Positions 1 through 4,202 of a stretch of DNA of 5,648 bases are shown here, piece after piece. Under the pieces are notes generated by a model. That model saw only the letters and a program-made list of their open reading frames with translations. It was not told the DNA's origin and did not search any database. This stretch comes from Rubrobacter sp. (GTDB taxonomy: Bacteria > Actinomycetota > Rubrobacteria > Rubrobacterales > Rubrobacteraceae). The position numbers and the translations under genes were made by a program. The stretch lies in the NCBI GenBank assembly GCA_016781705.1, contig JADDPV010000001.1:1-5648 (forward strand). The letters run 5' to 3'. Each line of letters starts with the position of its first letter. The stretch's first letter is position 1.

Positions 1-114
1 GTACCCGGCGATCATCAGCAGCACGGGAACCATGACGCCCCGCTCGACGAGGATTTCGCCGACGCCCTGGCCGACCACGTCTTCGCCGGCCTCGGCGGGG
101 CCGGAGATCTGGCG
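1..114 (+). CDS. 3' end of a gene cut by the window edge; possibly a TetR-type regulator tail
   Basis: An open frame runs from base 1 to TAG at 112-114, giving 37 residues. The last part is acidic and alanine-rich and includes PLDEDFADALADHVFAGL. A pattern of Phe, Ala-Leu-x-Asp and Gly-Leu near the end is common at the C-terminus of TetR-type regulators, so that is my guess at the family; it is inference from a short tail. The gene would converge on the FAD oxidase gene, with a palindrome between the two stops. The competing reading is on the minus strand in the same codon register, open from about 162 to base 1. There GTG at 78 or ATG at 33 could start a protein beginning MVPVLLMIAGY, and third-position GC is slightly higher than on the plus strand. 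I prefer the plus strand because of the clean stop and C-terminal resemblance, but this is not settled. Confidence 0.4.
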
Positions 115-146
115 TAGCCTCCGAGTGCGGCGGTGCCGCCCCTCCT

Positions 147-168
147 CCGTGACTGAGGTACCTCACGG
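147..168. terminator. Inverted repeat between convergent gene ends; possible bidirectional terminator
   Basis: CCGTGA (147-152) pairs with TCACGG (163-168). Inside it lies the perfect 12-bp palindrome TGAGGTACCTCA (154-165), so two alternative foldings are possible. It sits between the TAG at 114 on the plus strand and the TGA at 174 on the minus strand, where a shared terminator would be expected. No T-tract follows on either strand, so this would be a hairpin-only terminator if it is one. A perfect palindrome could also be a protein-binding site. Confidence 0.35.
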
Positions 169-173
169 GGCCG

Positions 174-1562
174 TCACACGGCGGCGGTGGGCCTTATGTT
201 CTGGTTGACGCGGAACAGGTTAGCCGGGTCGTACTTGTTCTTTATGGCGACCAGCCTTTCGAAGTTGTCGCGGTAGGTAGCCCTGATACGCTCCTGTCCC
301 TCATCCATCATAAAATTCACGTAAGCGCCCCCGGCCGAGTACGGGTGCAGCGCCGCCCAGTACTCCTTGGTCCACTCTGTGATGCGCTCGGCATTGGCCG
401 GGTCCGGGTCGATGCCCGCATAGACCGCCGACCAGTTAACATCGCGGTGGCTGAAGGCCGTATCGTTCTTTCCGACTCGGTGCACCGCTCCGTCTACCGG
501 GTAGAGGTGCATGAGTGAGAGTGGCGTCGGGAGCTCCGAACCGTACCTTATGTGCAGCGCTATGGCCTCATCGGACAGCTCATTGACAAAGTCTCCTCTC
601 CAGTACCATTGCAGACCCGCTGGCAGCAGCGTGTCGAAGAGGCTGTTTAGCACGGGGAGGGGCATTGGCCCGAGGAACTCAAAGGCGGCAGGGCCGACCT
701 CTTGGCGGATGGGTCTGAAGGCTTCCTCGGCCTCCTCAAGCGGCCCCGAGTAGCTCCAGACGACCCCGCACATATTCTTGTTGTGCAGGTGCTCGGGGAA
801 GGGAGGGCCCGGCGGGACGACCAAAAAGGCGAAGAAGCCGTAGAGCTCTTCGGGTGCTTGAAGGCTGAACTCCCGATACCAGCGCATCACTTCTTCGGCC
901 CGGTCGAGCTCCCAGAGCATGGGGCCTGCGTAGACCATGCTCACCGGGTTACCCCTGAAGAGGAAGGAGGTGGCCACCCCGAGGTTGCCCCCGCCGCCTC
1001 TTATGGCCCAGAATAGGTCCTCGTTCTCCTCCTCGCTGGCCTTGACGAGGCTCCCGTCGGCCAAGACAACGTCGGCTTCGAGCAGGTTGTCGATGGTAAG
1101 GCCATACTTGCGTGTTAGGTAGCCGTGCCCACCGCCCAACGTGAGACCTGCTACGCCTGTGGTGGAGGCGATACCGACTGGCACCGCTAACCCGAAGGCG
1201 TGGGTTGCGTGATCCATGTCTCCCAAAGTCGCGCCGCCCTCGACGCGCACGGTGCGCTCTTGCGGATCGACCCGCACTCCTCTCATGACCGAGAGGTCGA
1301 TTACCAGGGCGTCGTCGGCTACGGCCCAGCCCGCGCCGTTGTGGCCGCCGCCACGGACGGCCAAGAGCACCTCATTCTCGCGGGCGAAGTTCACACAGCT
1401 GATCACGTCGGCCACGCCGGAGCAGCGCGCTATCATTCGCGGGCGCTTGTCGATCATGGCGTTGTAGACCTTGCGGGCTTCGTCGTAGCCTTCGTCACCG
1501 GGCTGGATGAGGTCCCCGCGCAGACTCACCCTGAACTGTTCCACGGTCGCTTCATCGATCAT
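174..1562 (-). CDS. FAD-dependent oxidase of the berberine-bridge / 6-hydroxynicotine oxidase family
   Basis: A 462-residue flavoenzyme that probably oxidises a small hydroxylated or amine substrate and passes electrons to O2; the substrate cannot be read from the sequence. The FAD-binding fold (FAD_binding_4 type) covers about residues 35-175. RGGGH ends in His74, the expected 8-alpha-histidyl attachment residue, and TLGGGHGYLTRKYGL (about 141-155) is the glycine loop typical of the family. The C-terminal BBE domain is about 411-457, with YVNF and KYDPANLFRVNQNI. In enzymes with bicovalent FAD a Cys sits in a GxCP-like stretch; here it reads GIASTT with Ala132 at that place, so a single covalent bond, as in 6-hydroxy-D-nicotine oxidase, is expected. 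No signal peptide is seen, so it is probably cytoplasmic. I chose ATG at 1562 (MIDEATVEQF) because AAGGGA lies 9 nt upstream and family homology starts there. The frame stays open upstream to TTG 1622 and ATG 1616, but these add a basic stretch and have no good ribosome site. It is the last minus-strand gene here; the gap to the preceding ORF is about 140 bp. Confidence 0.93.
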   Translation of the reverse strand: MIDEATVEQFRVSLRGDLIQPGDEGYDEARKVYNAMIDKRPRMIARCSGVADVISCVNFARENEVLLAVRGGGHNGAGWAVADDALVIDLSVMRGVRVDPQERTVRVEGGATLGDMDHATHAFGLAVPVGIASTTGVAGLTLGGGHGYLTRKYGLTIDNLLEADVVLADGSLVKASEEENEDLFWAIRGGGGNLGVATSFLFRGNPVSMVYAGPMLWELDRAEEVMRWYREFSLQAPEELYGFFAFLVVPPGPPFPEHLHNKNMCGVVWSYSGPLEEAEEAFRPIRQEVGPAAFEFLGPMPLPVLNSLFDTLLPAGLQWYWRGDFVNELSDEAIALHIRYGSELPTPLSLMHLYPVDGAVHRVGKNDTAFSHRDVNWSAVYAGIDPDPANAERITEWTKEYWAALHPYSAGGAYVNFMMDEGQERIRATYRDNFERLVAIKNKYDPANLFRVNQNIRPTAAV

Positions 1563-1702
1563 GATCGTCCATCCCTTCAAGAGGACAACAAGGCGCCGCA
1601 AGCGGGTGCTCGCCATAATCAACTACTCAAGCTCTGGCCTTCTTCTTCTCGACGGACATCGCTTCTGCGCCTTCCGGTCCAACTCTTGCTGACTAGTTTC
1701 TC

Positions 1703-1993
1703 TCAAGCACTGGCTCGATCGCACACGTAGTTGCGGTAAGGGTCGTAGTCCCGATCATCCACCTCCCCTATCCTGATTCCGTAGAGGTGCACCGAGGTCG
1801 CTCTCTTCGCGCCGGGGTTTGCGCGCGGTGGACGTCCTCTTCGCGGGGCAGTACGGTCGAGGCCCCAGCCTCTCTGCTCCACGATAGCTGCCAGGCCTTC
1901 TTCAGGCGGGCGTGAGTTGGCTCCCGGGGGGCTGCCTCCGCCGGTTCCGTCCCCACCAGCGCCAGAAGTCCGGCCGCCACTACTACTAATCAT
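1703..1993 (-). pseudogene. Probable frameshifted remnant of a small secreted-protein gene
   Basis: ATG at 1993 has GGAG 8 nt upstream (2002-2005) and begins 42 nt after the stop of the 138-aa gene, as a third gene of the same set would. Read straight through it gives 96 residues ending at TGA 1703, but the first third is low-complexity Gly/Ser/Pro (GGRTSGAGGDGTGGG), unlike a real protein. One frame over, from about 1980, the same DNA encodes VAAGLLALVGTEPAEAAP, which looks like a signal peptide core with an AxA-type cleavage site and mostly G/C third positions. That frame degrades and ends at 1768. The first frame then looks protein-like again near its end, with HLYGIRIGEVDDRDYDPY and a final VCDRASA. 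The simplest reading is an intact start, a slip in the AGTAGTAGT tract at about 1982-1990, and a second shift around 1850-1900. I cannot align the visible parts with the two upstream proteins, so membership in their family is not shown. It could instead be an intact, unusual 96-aa gene, or contain sequencing errors. Confidence 0.35.
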
Positions 1994-2035
1994 CGCTCAC
2001 GCTCCGAATGGGATACCCCTTGATCTGTACGACTG

Positions 2036-2452
2036 CTACTCCCATGTGACCTCGCGCGATACAGCCCGCTTGCAGAGGGTCGTACTGTCGGTGCCTATCG
2101 ACCGCGGCTTGGCGACCGCGTAGAACGTCCCATGGGGGATGCCCGCCGGGATCGACCACTCGCCGTCGGCGTTGGAGGTGGTAGTGCCGAAGAGGCCGTC
2201 GGGCCCCGGGTCGACCCTGTAGACCTTGACCGTTCGGTTGCGCTCGCACGCGACCCTCTTGGAGAGAACCTTGCCATGGAACGGGGAGCTCTCGGCGAGC
2301 GTGATGTGCGTGACTATCCTCGCCTTCGCCGGCCCGCTAGGCCACGCCGGGGAGGCGAACACCAGCGTCGTGAGAGCGACAGCAACCAGAGACCAGAAGG
2401 CGAGGGCCTTGAGCCCAAGCGTCGTCGTCGTGGTTGTTTTCGTGTGGATCAT
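2036..2452 (-). CDS. Small secreted two-cysteine protein (138 aa), paralogue of the 119-aa protein upstream
   Basis: I recognise no named family. The N-terminus is basic-polar with a run of six Thr (residues 6-11), followed by a hydrophobic core at about 16-33 (LALAFWSLVAVALTTLVFA in outline) and a likely signal-peptidase I site at about VFASPA, so it should be exported. The mature part (about residues 38-138) is predicted to be mostly beta strand and has Cys69 and Cys127, a possible disulfide. It aligns with the 119-aa protein along most of the mature length: FHGKVLS against LFGYVKS, a Cys followed by R.VKV(Y/F)(R/K)V, then G..(L/I)G, a G(E/D) turn, G.F(Y/F)A and a late Cys. This supports a shared beta-sandwich-like domain. 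Small Cys-paired secreted domains with this general pattern are, from memory, frequent in Rubrobacter and Thermoleophilia; their role is unknown. ATG 2452 is supported by AAGGAG 8 nt upstream. Confidence 0.85.
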   Translation of the reverse strand: MIHTKTTTTTTLGLKALAFWSLVAVALTTLVFASPAWPSGPAKARIVTHITLAESSPFHGKVLSKRVACERNRTVKVYRVDPGPDGLFGTTTSNADGEWSIPAGIPHGTFYAVAKPRSIGTDSTTLCKRAVSREVTWE

Positions 2453-2460
2453 TGGTTGTG

Positions 2461-2466
2461 CTCCTT
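2461..2466 (-). promoter_or_regulatory. Ribosome binding site of the 138-aa secreted protein gene
   Basis: The minus strand reads AAGGAG, 8 nt before ATG 2452. It fixes the start of the gene and shows that the Thr-rich N-terminus is part of the protein. Confidence 0.8.
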
Positions 2467-2474
2467 TCTTTCGA

Positions 2475-2499
2475 CGGAGCGCGCAAGGCCGGCGCTCCG
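2475..2499 (-). promoter_or_regulatory. GC-rich hairpin in the leader of the 138-aa protein gene
   Basis: CGGAGCGC (2475-2482) pairs perfectly with GCGCTCCG (2492-2499) around a 9-nt loop. It lies 8 nt upstream of the AAGGAG ribosome site, so a transcript starting further upstream would fold it directly before the translation start. It could stabilise the 5' end or affect translation; no T-tract follows, so a classical terminator is unlikely. Function is inference. Confidence 0.3.
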
Positions 2500-2669
2500 C
2501 TGTGCGTGGCGGGCCAGGGCGCAGGCCGTCACCCCTTCACCCTGCCTACCCGCAACGCTTTTGAGAACTTGGTCCTCACGCTTGTGCCTTTCTTCTTGGG
2601 GACGGATCTCGCGGCCCATCTGCCGGGGTGTGGTTGACGGAGGGAACAACAAGGCCTGTCTTCACGAGC

Positions 2670-2698
2670 GCGGCGCTCCCTGATACCGAGAGCGCCGC
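2670..2698 (-). terminator. Strong hairpin after the 119-aa protein gene, likely terminator
   Basis: GCGGCGCTC (2670-2678) and GAGCGCCGC (2690-2698) form a perfect 9-bp GC-rich stem with an 11-nt loop. In minus-strand transcription it begins about 40 nt after the TAG of the 119-aa gene. No T-run follows, as is common for terminators in high-GC bacteria. If it terminates, the 138-aa gene needs its own promoter between about 2500 and 2669. I see no convincing hexamers there, and the rest of the 285-bp gap (2453-2737) holds no credible gene. Confidence 0.45.
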
Positions 2699-2737
2699 TA
2701 TCGCTGCAACCCACCGCCTCTGCGACGGTTAGACTAA

Positions 2738-3097
2738 CTACCGCACCAAGATGGTCTCGCTCTTGTCCCCCTCGCAGCCGTCAATCCTGGGGGCCTTGGC
2801 GAAGAACTTGCCTCTCAGCCCGGTGTTTCCGAGCGACCACATGTAACGATCACCGTTCAGCGAGGCGTTGTCGGTCCCGATGAGCTGGTTGCCGTCCTGG
2901 GTCACCTTGAAGACCTTGACTATGCGGTCGTCGGCGCACCTTAGCGGACTCGGGCTCTTGACGTAACCAAAGAGATCGCGGCCCTCGGCCTTGATGGTGA
3001 CCGTCGTCTCCGCGGCGACATCTGCGCCTGCGATGCCGGTGAAGCTGAGCATCGCCCCGACGACCAGGACGGTTGCGGCAAGCATCTTTTGTCTCAC
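2738..3097 (-). CDS. Small secreted two-cysteine protein (119 aa)
   Basis: An exported protein of unknown function. The signal peptide is clear: MRQK, a hydrophobic core at about residues 5-22, and likely cleavage after AGA at residue 25 (alternatively after VAA at 29). The mature domain of about 90 residues contains alternating short hydrophobic strands such as TTVTIKAEG, DLFGYVKS, RIVKVFKV and GKFFAKA. Cys54 and Cys108 match Cys69 and Cys127 of the 138-aa protein. The two are paralogues at perhaps 25-30% identity by eye, too diverged to be a recent duplication. There is no transmembrane segment besides the signal, no LPxTG-type anchor and no lipobox, so it is probably released or loosely cell-wall associated. 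GTG at 3097 is chosen as start because AAAGGAG lies 6 nt upstream and the next start, ATG 3085, would remove the basic residues of the signal. The methyltransferase gene ends 74 bp upstream on the same strand, with a small hairpin between them, so co-transcription is possible but not certain. Confidence 0.85.
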   Translation of the reverse strand: MRQKMLAATVLVVGAMLSFTGIAGADVAAETTVTIKAEGRDLFGYVKSPSPLRCADDRIVKVFKVTQDGNQLIGTDNASLNGDRYMWSLGNTGLRGKFFAKAPRIDGCEGDKSETILVR

Positions 3098-3103
3098 TAC
3101 TTA

Positions 3104-3110
3104 CTCCTTT
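3104..3110 (-). promoter_or_regulatory. Ribosome binding site deciding the GTG start of the 119-aa protein
   Basis: The minus strand reads AAAGGAG followed by a 6-nt spacer to GTG 3097. This favours GTG over the in-frame ATG at 3085 and keeps the Arg and Lys of the signal peptide. Confidence 0.8.
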
Positions 3111-3116
3111 GTTCAG

Positions 3117-3132
3117 GGCGGGGTTTCCCGCC
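3117..3132 (-). terminator. Short GC hairpin between the methyltransferase and the 119-aa gene
   Basis: GGCGGG (3117-3122) pairs with CCCGCC (3127-3132) around a 4-nt loop. It lies 39 nt after the methyltransferase stop and 6 nt before the next gene's AAAGGAG. There is no T-tract. It may attenuate read-through or affect translation initiation of the secreted protein; either role is a guess. Confidence 0.25.
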
Positions 3133-3171
3133 ACTGTTTACACGCTTCATTCGACCGCAGGTAGAAAGCAA

Positions 3172-4038
3172 CTACTTTCTAGCCCCGCTACCGATGACGA
3201 GTTCGCAAGGTCCCTCGAACCCGTCCGGGCCCTCGAAACTTTGCAGTTCCCGCTCGATCTCCGACCAGGCTGCCTCTCTCTGTGCATCGTCCAACCCGGA
3301 GAGCATCTGGTGCAGCGCGCCAAACGACTCTCGCTCGAAACGGATACACTCGGCGGCCGAGGGCAGGCGCAGCGGAGCGGCGAGAACCTGGCTGTGCACG
3401 TCTATCAGACCGGCGCTCTCGAATACCTTTTCCAGAGTGCCCGGAGTGCCAAGGCTGAAGGGACCCGGCTGTCCGGGGAGCGGGGGCGGAAGTTGCGCCC
3501 GCCGGCGGATGATCGAGACGGGGATGGAGAAGAACTTGTTACTCTCGGGTGTCGAGTAGACGATGGCTGCTATCTTCCCACCGGGCTTGAGCGCGCGGCG
3601 CATACCTGCCAGCGCCTTCTGCTGGTCGGGGAAATAGATCAGACCGACGCGGGAGATCACAGCGTCGAACGATCCCTCCTCGAGTCCTTCCAGACCCTCA
3701 CCGTCCATCACGCGCGTCTCGACGTTGGTCAGGCCGGCCTGGCGGGCAGACTCCGCGGCGAACTCGAGGATGTTGGAGGAGATGTCCGTGGCGAGCACGT
3801 AGCCATCCGGTCCTACGCGCCGAGCCGCCACTATGGTCTGCCCTCCCGCTCCCGCCGCCACATCGAGCACCCGGCTGCCGGGACCGACGCCGGCCATGTC
3901 AAGCATTACCTCGGTCGCCTCTCCCAGCCACGCTTCGAGCGTCGGTCCCCATCGGTGCCAGGCGCCAGCAGCCTCCTGCCACTGCTCACGGGTCGTCTCC
4001 TTGTACTTGACCGGGTCGAACCTTAGGGCTTCGCTCAT
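3172..4038 (-). CDS. Class I SAM-dependent methyltransferase, UbiE-like
   Basis: A 288-residue soluble methyltransferase that should transfer a methyl group from S-adenosylmethionine to a small molecule; the acceptor is unknown. Motif I is VLDVAAGAGGQT at residues 57-68, the acidic residue that holds the SAM ribose is Asp85 in VLATDIS, MDGEGL (111-116) is the adenine-binding region, FDAVISRVGLIYFPD spans 124-138, and LKPGGKIA (150-157) is the strand after the core. The N-terminal part (TREQWQEAAGAWHRWGPTLE) and the C-terminal part (about 165-288, with SIPVSIIRRRAQLPPP and FERESFGALHQML) look like the strongly conserved family-specific lid. From memory this is a widespread uncharacterised subgroup often auto-annotated as menaquinone or ubiquinone methyltransferase; without quinone genes nearby I would not use that name. 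ATG 4038 is preferred. An in-frame TTG at 4041 is 7 nt from the strong AAGGAGGT site and the ATG is 10 nt away, so TTG is possible and adds one residue. It is divergent from the BTAD regulator and first in the minus-strand block. Confidence 0.92.
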   Translation of the reverse strand: MSEALRFDPVKYKETTREQWQEAAGAWHRWGPTLEAWLGEATEVMLDMAGVGPGSRVLDVAAGAGGQTIVAARRVGPDGYVLATDISSNILEFAAESARQAGLTNVETRVMDGEGLEGLEEGSFDAVISRVGLIYFPDQQKALAGMRRALKPGGKIAAIVYSTPESNKFFSIPVSIIRRRAQLPPPLPGQPGPFSLGTPGTLEKVFESAGLIDVHSQVLAAPLRLPSAAECIRFERESFGALHQMLSGLDDAQREAAWSEIERELQSFEGPDGFEGPCELVIGSGARK

Positions 4039-4048
4039 CAACGTGCCG

Positions 4049-4056
4049 ACCTCCTT
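4049..4056 (-). promoter_or_regulatory. Strong ribosome binding site of the methyltransferase gene
   Basis: AAGGAGGT on the minus strand is close to the full anti-Shine-Dalgarno complement. Its spacing is 10 nt to ATG 4038 and 7 nt to TTG 4041, so it does not fully decide between the two adjacent starts. Confidence 0.8.
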
Positions 4057-4196
4057 CGCTCGCGGCTTGACTTCTGGACAGGAGGCTAGCGACCCGTTGT
4101 TAAAATTTTGTTATGGAGCGGAACCACGGTCGGATGTACCGACACTACTATTTTGTTGCTAGACTTACATAGTTGACGATCTCGCACACCAGGGCG
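4057..4196. promoter_or_regulatory. Divergent promoter region between methyltransferase and regulator
   Basis: The 164 bp between the two divergent starts must hold at least the regulator's promoter and probably the methyltransferase promoter. Two AT-rich islands stand out in GC-rich DNA: TTAAAATTTTGTTATGG near 4100-4116 and ACTATTTTGTTGCTAGACT near 4147-4165. They share the 8-mer ATTTTGTT (4105-4112 and 4150-4157, same strand, 45 bp apart). Between them GTCGG (4129-4133) and CCGAC (4139-4143) form an inverted repeat with a 5-nt centre, a possible operator half-site pair. I could not assign reliable -35/-10 hexamers on either strand. Placing the control sites here is inference from gene orientation and base composition. 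Confidence 0.5.
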
Positions 4197-4202
4197 GTGG
4201 AG

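Noticed and set aside
1..78. Minus-strand start of a membrane protein (GTG 78 or ATG 33, MVPVLLMIAGY) leading out of the window
   Set aside because: Codon-position GC fits fairly well, but neither start has a convincing ribosome site and the plus-strand reading has a clean stop and a regulator-like tail. It is kept only as the alternative to the plus-strand call.
2132..2683. A 183-codon plus-strand open frame across the 138-aa secreted protein gene and its leader
   Set aside because: Its product is Arg-rich and low in complexity, whereas the minus strand encodes a signal peptide and a domain homologous to its neighbour with a good ribosome site.
2449..2714. Short minus-strand frames in the gap between the two secreted-protein genes
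   Set aside because: The translations are basic, show no signal or domain, lack ribosome sites, and run through the two hairpins.
3073..4026. A 317-codon plus-strand open frame opposite the methyltransferase
   Set aside because: It is antisense to a methyltransferase with all SAM motifs intact; its translation has no recognisable domain and it lacks a good ribosome site. It is a GC-rich shadow frame.
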